Positions 8,720-18,151 are shown, numbered from the stretch's first letter. The stretch: 64,000 nt of DNA from Arthrobacter sp. FB24 (GCF_000196235.1 NC_008541.1:1488001-1552000), one strand, 5' to 3'. A program made the numbers and translations. Notes: generated from the letters alone by a model not told the origin.

Positions 8720-10219
8720 ATGGGTGCCGGACACTCGCACGGCCACACAGACCATTCGGTTCCGACACCCGGGGCCCTCGCCGCGCGCAAACGGGCCAAC
8801 TGGCTCCTCGCGGCGGTGCTTATTCCGCTGACGCTCCTGACCCTGGCAGCCATGGTCATGATGTGGCCGTCCGGGAACAAGGCGGACCTGAAGCTGGCCA
8901 GCCCGTACGCGGCCGCCCCCGGCGTGACCTTCGATACCGGCACGATCCAGCGCGTGGTGGTGGAAAGCTGCACGCAGGGCACTACCGGCCAAAACACCAC
9001 CGCCCAGCCCGGCCCGGGGCAGGGCACTGCCCAGGATGCCCCGCAGCCGGGGAATGACTGCACCTTCGCATTCACCGAGCCGGACAAGGGCGGAAACCCG
9101 GTCAAGGTGGTGATCAACCCGGACGTGGTGAAGTCCCACGGCGTCAAGGTCGGTGACGACATCCGGTACCTGAACCTCTCCAACGCCCAGGGCGCGTCCG
9201 GTCAGGGTGCGCCTGCCTATATCTTCGTGGACTTCGTCCGCACCCTGCCCATCATCCTTCTGGCCGTCCTTTACGCCGCCGTGGTGATCGCCGTGGCGCG
9301 CTGGCGCGGGCTGCGGGCGCTGATCGGCCTTGTGGGCGCCTACGCGGTGCTGGTGACGTTCATGCTGCCCGGGCTCGTGGAGGGAAAACCGCCCCTGCTG
9401 CTGGCGCTGGTGGGATCCACTGTGATCATGATCGGGGTCCTCTACTTTGCCCACGGCTTCTCGGCGCGAACCTCCACGGCATTGCTGGGCACCATGTTCG
9501 GCCTGGGCATCACGGCGCTCCTGGCGGCCTGGGCCACCGACGCGGCAAACCTGGCCGGCGTGGGCAGCCATGATGCCGCCACGCTGGCGAACATTTCGGA
9601 CAATATCTCCATCTCCGGCATCATCCTGTGCGGATTGATCATTTCCGGACTCGGCGTCCTGAACGACGTCACCATCACCCAGTCCTCGGCGGTGTGGGAA
9701 CTCTACGAACTGGCTCCGGAGACAAGCGCCCGCCAGCTCTTTTCCTCGGCCATGCGGATCGGCCGCGACCACATCGCCTCCACCGTGTACACCATCGCCT
9801 TCGCCTACGCAGGGGCGGCGCTGCCCATCCTCATCATCGTGATGCTGTACGACCGCCCGCTCGGAGAGGCGCTGACCAGCGCTGAACTGTCCGAGGAAGT
9901 CATCAGGACACTCGTCGGTTCCGTGGGACTGGTGCTGGCCATCCCCGTCACCACCCTGATCGCGGTGCTGGTGGTCAAGGCCACCGGGATCAGGCCCGGT
10001 GCCGCCGCGGCACCGGCCGGCACGGCGTCCGGCCGGAACGCTTCCGGGCGGCCTCCCGTGACGGCCGACGACGTCGGGGACACCGGCGCGCTCGCGGCGG
10101 CCGCTGCGGTCACACGCGGCGCACGGACGCGTCCCTCGGATTCCCTGACGCCCCGTGAGCCCGCTCCGGAACCCATGCCCGGCAGCCGGCGGGCGAGACG
10201 GGCCGCAGAAGGGGAATAG
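8720..10219 (+). CDS. YibE/F-family membrane protein
   Basis: About 499 residues. One membrane segment (WLLAAVLIPLTLLTLAAMV) precedes a roughly 130-residue extracytoplasmic domain with two Cys, then seven membrane helices. VRTLPIILLAVLYAAVV, ISDNISISGIILCGLIISGL and GVLNDVTITQSSAVWEL are the conserved YibE/F core. The N-terminus is His-rich (GHSHGHTDH), which could bind metal. The C-terminal 60 residues are disordered and Ala/Arg/Pro-rich. The biochemical function of the family is unknown. ATG 8720 has GAGG 11 bp upstream; ATG 8675 would be an alternative longer start. Confidence 0.86.
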   Translation: MGAGHSHGHTDHSVPTPGALAARKRANWLLAAVLIPLTLLTLAAMVMMWPSGNKADLKLASPYAAAPGVTFDTGTIQRVVVESCTQGTTGQNTTAQPGPGQGTAQDAPQPGNDCTFAFTEPDKGGNPVKVVINPDVVKSHGVKVGDDIRYLNLSNAQGASGQGAPAYIFVDFVRTLPIILLAVLYAAVVIAVARWRGLRALIGLVGAYAVLVTFMLPGLVEGKPPLLLALVGSTVIMIGVLYFAHGFSARTSTALLGTMFGLGITALLAAWATDAANLAGVGSHDAATLANISDNISISGIILCGLIISGLGVLNDVTITQSSAVWELYELAPETSARQLFSSAMRIGRDHIASTVYTIAFAYAGAALPILIIVMLYDRPLGEALTSAELSEEVIRTLVGSVGLVLAIPVTTLIAVLVVKATGIRPGAAAAPAGTASGRNASGRPPVTADDVGDTGALAAAAAVTRGARTRPSDSLTPREPAPEPMPGSRRARRAAEGE

Positions 10220-10293
10220 CAGGATTCGCCCCCGCCGGAGAGGCCATCCGGTGGCCGGCTCGCCGATTTGCCCGGCTTTGAGACAATGAACGG

Positions 10294-11472
10294 GTGACTG
10301 TTGTAGCGACTCCTCCCGCCCCCAAGCTGGAACTCCCGCCCCTGAAGCTGGGACCCCTCACGGTGGACACCCCCGTGATCCTGGCCCCCATGGCGGGCAT
10401 CACCAACTCCGCCTTCCGCAGGCTCTGCCGTGAATACGGCGGCGGCATGTACGTGGCGGAGATGGTCACCTCGCGTGCCCTCGTGGAGCGCACCCCCGAG
10501 TCGCTGCGGATCATCTCCCACGACGACGACGAAAAGGTCCGCTCCGTCCAGCTGTACGGCGTGGACCCCGTGACCGTCGGGCAGGCGGTCCGGATGCTTG
10601 TCGAGGAGGACCGGGCGGACCACATCGACCTCAACTTTGGCTGCCCCGTTCCCAAGGTGACCCGGCGCGGCGGCGGATCAGCCCTGCCCTGGAAGATCGA
10701 CCTGTTTACCTCGATCGTCCAGACGGCCGTCAAAGAGGCGTCCAAGGGCAACGTCCCGCTCACCATCAAGATGCGCAAGGGCATTGACGAGGACCACCTC
10801 ACGTACCTCGACGCGGGCCGCATCGCACGTGATGCCGGCGTCGCCGCCGTCGCCCTCCACGGCCGCACCGCGGCGCAGTTCTATTCCGGCCAGGCTGACT
10901 GGTCCGCCATCGCCCGGCTGCGAGAAGCGCTGCCGGACATTCCGGTCCTGGGCAACGGCGACATCTGGTCCGCCGAGGATGCCGTGCGCATGGTCCGAGA
11001 GACCGGCGTGGACGGCGTGGTGGTGGGCCGCGGCTGCCAGGGCAGGCCCTGGCTGTTCGGGGATCTCCAGGCGGCTTTCGAAGGCAGCGACACCCGCCAC
11101 AGGCCGAACCTGCGGCAAGTGGCGGAGGGCGTCTACCGGCACGCGGAACTGATGGTGGAAACCTTCGGCGACGAAGGCAAGGCCCTGCGGGAAATCCGCA
11201 AGCACATGGCGTGGTACTTCAAGGGATACGTGGTGGGCGGGGAACTGCGCACCAGGCTTGCCCTGGTCACCAGCCTTCAGGTGCTGCGCGATACGCTGGC
11301 CGAGCTGGACCAGGATTCCCCGTACCCGGGTGCGGACGCCGAAGGCCCCCGCGGCCGCGCCGGTTCGCCCAAGAGGCCGGCGTTGCCCAAGGACTGGCTG
11401 GAATCCCGGGCGCTGAACGCCGAACAGTCCCAGGACATCTCCGCCGCGGAACTGGACGTGTCAGGTGGCTGA
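10294..11472 (+). CDS. dusB: tRNA-dihydrouridine synthase (DusB type)
   Basis: 392 residues. LAPMAGITNSAFRRL is the N-terminal FMN-barrel signature; VRSVQLYGVDP, HIDLNFGCPVPKVTRRGGGSAL with the active-site Cys, and KMRKGIDEDH follow in order; GNGDIW and GRGCQGRPWLF give the phosphate-binding end. The enzyme reduces uridines in the D-loop of tRNA using FMN and NADPH. It starts at GTG 10294. Its last 8 bp overlap the dgt start, and dnaG follows, a conserved actinobacterial order. Confidence 0.94.
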   Translation: MTVVATPPAPKLELPPLKLGPLTVDTPVILAPMAGITNSAFRRLCREYGGGMYVAEMVTSRALVERTPESLRIISHDDDEKVRSVQLYGVDPVTVGQAVRMLVEEDRADHIDLNFGCPVPKVTRRGGGSALPWKIDLFTSIVQTAVKEASKGNVPLTIKMRKGIDEDHLTYLDAGRIARDAGVAAVALHGRTAAQFYSGQADWSAIARLREALPDIPVLGNGDIWSAEDAVRMVRETGVDGVVVGRGCQGRPWLFGDLQAAFEGSDTRHRPNLRQVAEGVYRHAELMVETFGDEGKALREIRKHMAWYFKGYVVGGELRTRLALVTSLQVLRDTLAELDQDSPYPGADAEGPRGRAGSPKRPALPKDWLESRALNAEQSQDISAAELDVSGG

Positions 11473-12754
11473 AACCCGGACCACAGCACCCGTGCTGCCG
11501 GGCTACGAAGCCCACGACTCCGCCCGCTGGGTGGAGGAACCGCCCAAAACCACCTACCGCTCCGACTTCGAACGGGACCGGGCACGCGTCCTGCACTCGT
11601 CCGCGCTGCGCCGGTTGGGCGCCAAGACCCAGGTGGTTGCCCCGGACACTGACGACTTTGTCCGGACCCGGCTGACGCACAGCCTGGAAGTGGCCCAGGT
11701 GGGCCGCGAACTGGGCCGGACGCTGGGTTGCGACCCCGACGTCGTGGACACCGCCTGCCTCAGCCACGACCTCGGCCACCCGCCGTTCGGGCACAACGGC
11801 GAATCCGCGCTGAACGAGATGGCGCACGGCATCGGCGGATTTGAAGGCAACGCCCAGACCCTCCGGCTGCTGACCCGGCTGGAGCCCAAAGTCCTGGCTG
11901 CGGACGGAACCCCGGCCGGACTGAACCTCACGCGTGCCAGCCTTGACGCCGCGGCCAAGTACCCGTGGTCGGCATTGAATGCCCCGGTGATCCACGGCCA
12001 GCGGACCAGCAAGTTCGGTGCCTACGAGGACGACCTCCCCATTTTCGACTGGATCCGGGAAGGGGCGCCGGAGCGCAGGTCCTGCCTGGAGGCCCAGGTC
12101 ATGGACCTTGCGGACGACATCTCCTACTCAGTGCACGACGTCGAGGACGCCATAGTGGCAGGCCACTTCCAGTTGCGCTGGATGGACAATCCGGACCACC
12201 GCGCCCGCGTCGTGGGGTACGCCAAGCAGTGGTACCTGCCGCACAACGACCCCGCTGCGATTGATGCCGCCCTGGCCCGGCTGGAGGCCACGGACGTCTG
12301 GGTGCGCGAGGCCGACGGCAGCCGCAAGGCGATGGCCGCGCTGAAGGACATGACCAGCCAGCTGATCGGCAGGTTCTGCCAGAGCGCCCTGGAGACAACC
12401 CGCGCCGTGTACGGCCCCGAGGACCTCACCCGCTACAACGCCGAGCTGATGGTCCCGGACGAAACCGTGATGGAAATCGCGGTCATGAAGGGCCTGGCCA
12501 CAACGTTCGTGATGACCACCGAGCACCGCCAGCCCATCTACGAACGCCAGCGCGAGGTCCTGCATGCGCTGGTGACGGCACTGAACGCCACCGGAGACCG
12601 CCACCTCGAGCCGATGTTCGCGGCCGACTGGCGGGACGCGGCCGACGACGGCGCGCGCCTTCGCGTGGTCATCGACCAGGTTGCCTCACTCACCGACGGT
12701 TCCGCGCTGGCTATGTACGAGCGGTTGGTCGGCAGCCTGCCGTCGCTTTGGTAA
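11465..12754 (+). CDS. dgt: Deoxyguanosinetriphosphate triphosphohydrolase (dGTPase)
   Basis: 429 residues. The HD-domain metal site is clear: HSLEVAQVGREL, then CLSHDLGHPPFGHNGE, then DLADDISYSVHDVEDA, with KTQVVAPDTDDFVRTRLTH upstream. It cleaves dNTPs to nucleoside and triphosphate, controlling dNTP pools. The start GTG 11465 lies inside the end of dusB (8-bp overlap), so the two are translationally coupled. Primase dnaG follows 64 bp downstream, so the three genes link tRNA modification, dNTP control and replication priming. Confidence 0.94.
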   Translation: MAETRTTAPVLPGYEAHDSARWVEEPPKTTYRSDFERDRARVLHSSALRRLGAKTQVVAPDTDDFVRTRLTHSLEVAQVGRELGRTLGCDPDVVDTACLSHDLGHPPFGHNGESALNEMAHGIGGFEGNAQTLRLLTRLEPKVLAADGTPAGLNLTRASLDAAAKYPWSALNAPVIHGQRTSKFGAYEDDLPIFDWIREGAPERRSCLEAQVMDLADDISYSVHDVEDAIVAGHFQLRWMDNPDHRARVVGYAKQWYLPHNDPAAIDAALARLEATDVWVREADGSRKAMAALKDMTSQLIGRFCQSALETTRAVYGPEDLTRYNAELMVPDETVMEIAVMKGLATTFVMTTEHRQPIYERQREVLHALVTALNATGDRHLEPMFAADWRDAADDGARLRVVIDQVASLTDGSALAMYERLVGSLPSLW

Positions 12755-12818
12755 TCGCGCCGGTGACGGGCACCATAACCGGCGAACCGGCGTCGTACCC
12801 GGGGACTAGGATGGCTCT

Positions 12819-14705
12819 GTGGCCGGGCTGATCAAACGCGAAGATATTGACGAAGTACGCCAGCGCACGGACATCAAGGAAGTCGTGGACGGCTACGTCA
12901 CGCTCAAGGGCGCCGGGCTGGGCTCCTTCAAGGGCCTGTGCCCGTTCCACGATGAGCGTTCGCCGTCGTTCACCGTCCGTCCCCAGGTGGGCAGGTACCA
13001 CTGCTTCGGCTGCGGCGAGGACGGCGACGTCATCTCCTTTGTCCAGAAGCTGGACCACTCCTCGTTCCATGAGGCCGTGGAAAAGCTGGCGGCCAGGATC
13101 GGCTTCGAACTTCGCTACGAAGACGGCGGCACCGGCCCCAGCCGGGAGGACGTGGGCAAGCGCCAGCGCCTCCTGGACGCCCACAAAGTGGCAGACGAGT
13201 TCTTCCGCGCCCAGCTGCTGACTCCCGGCGCCTCGGAGGGCCGCAACTTCCTGCACGGCCGCGGCTTCGACCGGACGGCTGCTGAGCAGTTCGGCGTGGG
13301 CTACGCCCCGCAGGGCTGGGACGCGCTGCTCAAGCACCTCCGCGGCCGGGGCTACACGGATGCCGAGCTGAAGCTGACGGGCATGTTCTCCGAAGGCAAC
13401 CGGGGTATCTATGACCGGTTCCGCGGCCGCCTGATCTGGCCCATCCGTGACATCGCCGGCGACACCATCGGATTCGGCGCCCGGAAGCTCTATGAGGACG
13501 ACCAGGGCCCCAAGTATCTCAATACCCCGGAAACCACGCTCTACAAGAAATCCCAGGTGCTCTACGGCATCGACCTCGCCAAGCGGAACATCGCCAAGGA
13601 ACGGCAGCTGGTGGTGGTGGAGGGTTACACCGACGTCATGGCCTGCCACCTGTCGGGGATCACGACGGCAGTGGCCACCTGCGGAACCGCGTTCGGCGCC
13701 GACCACATCAAGATCGCCCGGCGGCTGTTGTCCGACGACGGCACCGGGGGAGAAGTCATCTTCACCTTCGACGGCGATGCCGCCGGCCAGAAGGCCGCCC
13801 TGCGCGCCTTCGAGGAGGACCAGAGATTCGTCGCGCAGACCTACGTTGCAGTGGAACCCACCGGCGCGGACCCCTGCGACCTCCGGCAGGCCCGGGGCGA
13901 CTCCGCCGTCCGTGACCTGATCAGCAGCCGCCGTCCGCTGTTTGAATTTGCCATCAGGGCGTCGCTGAAGCGGCACAACCTCGACACCGTCGAGGGCCGC
14001 ATTGCGGCCCTGCGGGAGTCCGCCCCGGTGGTGGCCCAGATCCGTGACGCAGGTATCCGCCCCGGGTACGCCCGGGAACTGGCAGGGTGGCTCGGCATGC
14101 CAGTCGAAGAGGTCAGCCGCGCGGTGGCCGTCGCCGCCAAACGGGCTGCCCAGGGAGACACGCCCGCAGGCAGCGGCGCAGCGCCGGGCATTGCCGAACT
14201 GCCGGCGTCGGGCGTTGTGCCGTCCTTCAACAGGCCGGACCCCCGGGACCCCGTGGCGTCCATGGAGCGCCAGGCGCTGGAAGTGGCGCTCCAAGAGCCC
14301 GCGATGCTGGCTGGCGGGACCTGGGACCGGTTCAGTGCGGCGGGGTTCCGGACCCCTGCCTACCAGGCCGTCCACGACGCCATGCGCGCCTCCGGGCCGG
14401 GGCTGACCGGCGATCCCGTGCGGTGGGTGGAGCAGGTGATGAACGAAGTGCCGGAGCCCCTCCGTCCGCTGGTTTCTGAGCTCGCCGTGGTGCCGCTGCC
14501 GGCAAGCAACGCGGAAGGCGTGCTCAGGTACTGCCGGGACATCCTCGCGCGGCTGTTCGAACTGCAGATCACCAGGGTCAAGGCGGACAAGATGGGGCAG
14601 CTGCAGAGGCTGGATGCCTCGTCCCATCCTGAAGAGTTCCAGCGGCTGAACCGTGAGCTGATGCTTCTGGAAATGGAGCGCCGTTCACTGCGTTCCGATG
14701 CGTGA
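12819..14705 (+). CDS. dnaG: DNA primase
   Basis: 628 residues. The N-terminal zinc domain has CPFHDERSPSF and CFGCGEDGD (CHC2), the RNA polymerase domain includes FRGRLIWPIRD and GFGARKL, and the TOPRIM metal site is VVVEGYTDVMA plus FTFDGDAAGQKAA. The C-terminal third (from about residue 460) is the helicase-interacting region. It makes RNA primers at the replication fork. The start is GTG 12819. No other gene of a macromolecular-synthesis operon lies downstream; tRNA-Asn genes follow. Confidence 0.97.
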   Translation: MAGLIKREDIDEVRQRTDIKEVVDGYVTLKGAGLGSFKGLCPFHDERSPSFTVRPQVGRYHCFGCGEDGDVISFVQKLDHSSFHEAVEKLAARIGFELRYEDGGTGPSREDVGKRQRLLDAHKVADEFFRAQLLTPGASEGRNFLHGRGFDRTAAEQFGVGYAPQGWDALLKHLRGRGYTDAELKLTGMFSEGNRGIYDRFRGRLIWPIRDIAGDTIGFGARKLYEDDQGPKYLNTPETTLYKKSQVLYGIDLAKRNIAKERQLVVVEGYTDVMACHLSGITTAVATCGTAFGADHIKIARRLLSDDGTGGEVIFTFDGDAAGQKAALRAFEEDQRFVAQTYVAVEPTGADPCDLRQARGDSAVRDLISSRRPLFEFAIRASLKRHNLDTVEGRIAALRESAPVVAQIRDAGIRPGYARELAGWLGMPVEEVSRAVAVAAKRAAQGDTPAGSGAAPGIAELPASGVVPSFNRPDPRDPVASMERQALEVALQEPAMLAGGTWDRFSAAGFRTPAYQAVHDAMRASGPGLTGDPVRWVEQVMNEVPEPLRPLVSELAVVPLPASNAEGVLRYCRDILARLFELQITRVKADKMGQLQRLDASSHPEEFQRLNRELMLLEMERRSLRSDA

Positions 14706-14819
14706 ACTCAGCTGCGCGAACCCGCCCGGAGAAGTGCGGCGCCGCTCGCCGCGGGTTCCCGATTTCACTTCTGATTTCGCTTCCGGCCGGTGTGTTTGCT
14801 AGGCTAATACCCGCTTCAT

Positions 14820-14892
14820 TCCTCCTTAGCTCAATTGGCAGAGCATTCGACTGTTAATCGAAGGGTTGCTGGTTCAAGTCCAGCAGGAGGAG
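14820..14892 (+). tRNA. tRNA-Asn (anticodon GTT), copy 1
   Basis: 73 nt. Acceptor arm TCCTCCT pairs with AGGAGGA, discriminator G at 14892, anticodon GTT at 14853-14855 in loop CTGTTAA, and T-arm GCTGGTTCAAGTCCAGC. No CCA is encoded. It is identical base for base to the second copy 126 bp downstream and is followed at once by its own terminator. Confidence 0.97.
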
Positions 14893-14897
14893 CGCAC

Positions 14898-14934
14898 AGT
14901 CCCCGTTCCGGGCCACCGGAACGGGGACTTTTTT
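14898..14934 (+). terminator. Rho-independent terminator of tRNA-Asn copy 1
   Basis: Perfect 13-bp stem (14898-14910 with 14917-14929), loop GGCCAC, followed by a run of T at 14929-14934. Confidence 0.9.
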
Positions 14935-15018
14935 ATACCCGGGCGGGGTATTCCTCCATGCTGTGGCAGCCGATTTCACATTGGGGCAAAACCTTTGCTA
15001 ATGTCGTACCTGCTTCAT

Positions 15019-15091
15019 TCCTCCTTAGCTCAATTGGCAGAGCATTCGACTGTTAATCGAAGGGTTGCTGGTTCAAGTCCAGCAGGAGGAG
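15019..15091 (+). tRNA. tRNA-Asn (anticodon GTT), copy 2
   Basis: 73 nt and identical to copy 1, including the GCTTCAT immediately upstream. The sequence further upstream differs but keeps GATTTC(G/A)C and TTTGCTA at similar positions, so this copy seems to have its own promoter; it also has its own terminator. Confidence 0.97.
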
Positions 15092-15096
15092 CGGAC

Positions 15097-15139
15097 GGGC
15101 CCCGAGGCCGGCGAACAGCCGGCCACGGGGTCCTTTTTT
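15097..15139 (+). terminator. Rho-independent terminator of tRNA-Asn copy 2
   Basis: Outer stem 15097-15104 with 15126-15133, inner stem 15106-15112 with 15118-15124, loop GAACA, then TTTTTT from 15134. The stem sequence is unrelated to that of the first terminator although the tRNAs are identical. Confidence 0.88.
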
Positions 15140-15148
15140 ATTCAGGCT

Positions 15149-15559
15149 TCAGACGAAGTCCATCTCCACCTGCAGGAAGCGTTCTGCCTCATCGATGGCA
15201 GCACGGAACGCCTCCTCCTCGGTGGGAGATTTCCGCGGCTCCCGGGGATGCCATTCATGCGGCGCTGAATGCACCCTGGTGAAGCCGCTGTTCGGCGGGG
15301 CATAGAAGATACCGAACCGCTGCACGGGCCACTCCGGGGACGTCTCCGGGGCAACCAGGAGCGCAGCGTTGAACGCGGGGTTGAACCACTGGGCGATGGG
15401 ACGGCGCCGGTCCTCAGTGAAAAGTCCGGCCGCGTAGAGTGCTGCCGACTGCGGACTGGTCTGTGCGCACAACCGTTCCCACCACAGGGGCAGGATGCCG
15501 GTGTCGCATCGCTGCCAGGTGGCCGGAAGGGGCGGATGATGCTGCTGCCAGTCGGGCAC
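15149..15559 (-). CDS. Conserved hypothetical protein
   Basis: 136 residues, no membrane segment, rich in Trp, Pro and acidic residues (ending in EEEAFRAAIDEAERFLQVEMDFV-like sequence). I do not recognise a family. It is convergent with the tRNA-Asn terminator and precedes a small membrane protein and an MFS pump on the same strand, with spacing that allows an operon. Good codon-position G+C bias supports it as a real gene. Confidence 0.7.
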   Translation of the reverse strand: MPDWQQHHPPLPATWQRCDTGILPLWWERLCAQTSPQSAALYAAGLFTEDRRRPIAQWFNPAFNAALLVAPETSPEWPVQRFGIFYAPPNSGFTRVHSAPHEWHPREPRKSPTEEEAFRAAIDEAERFLQVEMDFV

Positions 15560-15624
15560 AGAACAACTTTATCGCGCGGGCAATTTCCGGAACAGGGCCA
15601 CTAAGCCCGTTCGCCCGAGACGTG

Positions 15625-15804
15625 TCAGGGCCGGTTCCAGGGGCCGGGATTGACCCGGTAGAGCAGTGCGGAGCCGGCGATCGCCCCCAGGATGATGCCC
15701 ATCGCCGGGTTGCCCATCGTCCTCCCGGCAAAGTAGCCGGCGACGCCGCCGAGCACCGCGCCGAGGAACAGCCCCCTGCGGTTGCGGTTGAGTCGTTTGG
15801 CCAT
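15625..15804 (-). CDS. Small glycine-rich membrane protein (59 aa)
   Basis: Reads from ATG 15802-15804 (MAKRLNRNRRGLF) to TGA 15625-15627. A strongly basic first ten residues precede GAVLGGVAGYFAGRTMG and GIILGAIAGSALLY, two short glycine-zipper-like hydrophobic segments. GGAG lies just upstream of the start. The positive-inside rule puts the N-terminus in the cytoplasm. It sits between the MFS gene and the hypothetical gene, same strand. Function unknown. Confidence 0.7.
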   Translation of the reverse strand: MAKRLNRNRRGLFLGAVLGGVAGYFAGRTMGNPAMGIILGAIAGSALLYRVNPGPWNRP

Positions 15805-15834
15805 GGCTCCAGCGTACCGGGAGGGATGCGCGCG

Positions 15835-17058
15835 CTAGTGGATGGAGGGGACCGTCCGGGGGCGGACCACCAGCCACAGTGCCGCTGCGGCCAGCAGGAT
15901 GCTCGTGGCCTGGACTCCGCCCATGACGGTTGCCGAGATGTCGCCGAACCAGCCCACCACCGGGGAGACTATGCCGGCCATCATGAAGGTTGCTGCTCCC
16001 AGCAGCGACGCCGCCGTTCCCGCCTGCGCCCCGTGCTTGGAGAGTGCCAGGACCTGGACGCAGGGGAAGGTGAAACCTGTGCCGAGGATGTAGAACCAGA
16101 GCGGCACCATCACGCCCCAGAGCCCCAGGCCGAGCTGGTCGAAGATGACAATCAGCACTGCCATCAGGAACATCCAGGCGGTGGAACAGGCCAGGATCCA
16201 CTGCGGCGGAACCCGCCGGATAACCCGCGAGCTGGTCTGCACGCCTGCCACGATGCCCAGCGAGTTGATTCCGAAAAGCAGGCCGTACTCCTGGGGCGAG
16301 AACCCGTACACATCCTGAAACAGGAAGGGGGAGGCGGACAGGTAGGCAAAGAGCCCGGCGAAGTTCATGCCGCCGAGCAGCAGCAGGCCCACGAAGATCC
16401 GGTCCGAGAAGAGCAGTTTGTAACGCTGGCCCGCCGTCAGGCCCGATTTACCCCGGAGTTCGCGGGGGAGGGTTTCGCGCACCAGAAGGATGGCGGCGGT
16501 GATCACCAGCGTGCCGTAGCCGGCCAGGAAGTAGAAGATGCCCGGCCAGGGCATAACCAGCAGGAGCTGCGAGCCGATGACCGGCGCAAGGATCGGGGCC
16601 AGCCCGTTGACCAGCGCCATCCGGGAGAACATCCGCACCATGGCGTAGCCCGTGAAGAGGTCCCGCACCATGGCCATGGCCACCACGCCGCCACCGGCGG
16701 CGCCGATGCCCATCACGACCCGGAACAGTCCCAGCGTGGCCAGGTCAGTGGACAGCGCTGCGCCGAGCGAGGCGGTGATGTGCAGGGCGGTGGCAAGGAT
16801 CAGCGGAAGCCTTCGGCCGAACTTGTCGCTCAGCGGCCCCACCACCAGCTGCCCCAGGGCAAAGCCCACGGTTGTACCGGTCAGCGTGAGCTGCACTTCA
16901 GCCTCGGACACCCCGAGGCTTGCCTCAAGGGCGGGGAATGCCGGGAGGTAGAGATCGATTGTAAAAGGGCCCAGTGCGGTCAGGGCGCCGAGGAGGAGGA
17001 TGTACAGGATTTTCCGGTTGCGGCTCAGGGAGTCGCCCGGATTGGCGGGAATGCTCAC
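15835..17058 (-). CDS. Multidrug efflux MFS transporter, Bcr/CflA family
   Basis: 407 residues with twelve predicted membrane segments. ALGPFTIDLYLPAFP in helix 1 is the Bcr/CflA signature; GPLSDKFGRRLPL is the loop 2-3 MFS motif A, and GIGAAGGGVVAMAMVRD motif B-like. The family exports drugs such as bicyclomycin or sulfonamides, or Cys/Arg metabolites, by proton antiport. GTG 17058 is chosen as start because AGGA lies 9 bp upstream; TTG 17067 is possible but its ribosome site would be too close. Confidence 0.9.
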   Translation of the reverse strand: MSIPANPGDSLSRNRKILYILLLGALTALGPFTIDLYLPAFPALEASLGVSEAEVQLTLTGTTVGFALGQLVVGPLSDKFGRRLPLILATALHITASLGAALSTDLATLGLFRVVMGIGAAGGGVVAMAMVRDLFTGYAMVRMFSRMALVNGLAPILAPVIGSQLLLVMPWPGIFYFLAGYGTLVITAAILLVRETLPRELRGKSGLTAGQRYKLLFSDRIFVGLLLLGGMNFAGLFAYLSASPFLFQDVYGFSPQEYGLLFGINSLGIVAGVQTSSRVIRRVPPQWILACSTAWMFLMAVLIVIFDQLGLGLWGVMVPLWFYILGTGFTFPCVQVLALSKHGAQAGTAASLLGAATFMMAGIVSPVVGWFGDISATVMGGVQATSILLAAAALWLVVRPRTVPSIH

Positions 17059-17242
17059 AGGGACCAATCCTATGGCGCTCAGATCATACTTTTACAGCGT
17101 TGGAGGGCGCGCCACGGGTTATTAGCCGAAGAAGGGGCCGAACCTGAATGATAGTTTTGTCAACGGGGTGTGTGTGAAGCCGCGCAGGCCCCCGGAATCC
17201 GACGGAATCCGAATCAAAGATGGAACCAGTAAGGCGGGATCG

Positions 17243-18100
17243 ATGAGCGGACGACACAGCGGCCGGACAACTAGCGGACTGAGTATTGCGGCGCTGCCCA
17301 AGACTCTGAGGCTGGTTGCCAAACTCGCGCCACGGCAGCTCAACGACGAAATCGCCCTCGCGAAGATCGAGCTGAAGCGCAAGGGCATCCAGGTCGGGGT
17401 GGCTGCAGCGTTCCTGGCCGTCGCACTGGTGTTTGTCGCCTTCCTCGTCACCGGACTCATCGTTGCGGCCATTATGGGGCTTGCCACCATCATGCCCGCC
17501 TGGCTGGCTGCCCTGCTCGTATGCGCCGTCTTCCTCGTCATCGCCCTCATCGGCGCGCTTATCGGCATGAGCAAATTCAAGAAAGCCATGCCGCTTGTGC
17601 CCGAGGACACGATCCGCGGACTCAAGCACGATCTCGGCATCGTGAAGGAAGGCTCGGAATTCAACCCTGCTGTCCTGGATCCCACCTCCGAGCAGGCGAA
17701 GGCCGCCAAGGCCGCCAAGGAAGCGAAGGCGGCTCAGGAAAAGGCGGAGAAGGAGGCCAAGGCCGCTGCTGAAAAGGTTGACGTGCCCGCCCCCACGGAA
17801 GCCGAACTGCGGAGCCGGCTGGACAAGCGCCGCCGGCACCTGACGGGCGTCCGCGACGAGCTGGGCGAGGAACTCGACCTCAAGACCCAGGCGCAACTCC
17901 TGCTGGGCGCAGCCGAAGCCGGGCTGAAATCAGGCAAGGTGCGGGTCGGCCACCAGGCAGAAACCCTCAGCCGCTCGGCAGCCAACCTGCTCAACCGTGC
18001 AGGCGAGAGCCAGGCCGGAGTGCGCTGGAAGCCGCTGGCTGCACTGGCGGCGTCGGCCGCCGTCCTTGTAGTCCTCCTCCGCAAGCTCCTCAAAGGCTAG
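17243..18100 (+). CDS. Actinobacterial 'phage holin family' membrane protein (not a phage gene)
   Basis: 285 residues. Residues 20-110 hold ALPKTLRLVAKLAPRQLNDEIALAKIELKRKG, then two membrane segments, the pattern of the holin-like PF07332 family common in actinobacterial chromosomes. Residues about 150-200 are an Ala/Lys/Glu coiled coil, followed by a DUF3618-like segment and a C-terminal hydrophobic anchor (AALAASAAVLVVLLRKLL). The start is ATG 17243 with AAGGCGGG upstream. The name reflects fold similarity only; I infer a membrane-organising role. Confidence 0.8.
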   Translation: MSGRHSGRTTSGLSIAALPKTLRLVAKLAPRQLNDEIALAKIELKRKGIQVGVAAAFLAVALVFVAFLVTGLIVAAIMGLATIMPAWLAALLVCAVFLVIALIGALIGMSKFKKAMPLVPEDTIRGLKHDLGIVKEGSEFNPAVLDPTSEQAKAAKAAKEAKAAQEKAEKEAKAAAEKVDVPAPTEAELRSRLDKRRRHLTGVRDELGEELDLKTQAQLLLGAAEAGLKSGKVRVGHQAETLSRSAANLLNRAGESQAGVRWKPLAALAASAAVLVVLLRKLLKG

Positions 18101-18151
18101 CGTCGCCGGCACCACCCAGGCAGTCGAAGCGGGAAGGGAAGGAGGTTAGGG

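Noticed and set aside
12711..14627. 638-codon open frame on the minus strand
   Set aside because: Exact antisense of dnaG, which has complete zinc and TOPRIM motifs; no homology signal in the shadow.
15439..17151. 570-codon open frame on the plus strand
   Set aside because: Antisense of the MFS gene and the small membrane gene; Gln/His/Arg-rich composition typical of a shadow frame.
17243..18100. Phage lysis gene because of the holin family name
   Set aside because: The protein is 285 residues with coiled coil and C-terminal anchor, in a housekeeping group; the family is a normal chromosomal one in actinobacteria.
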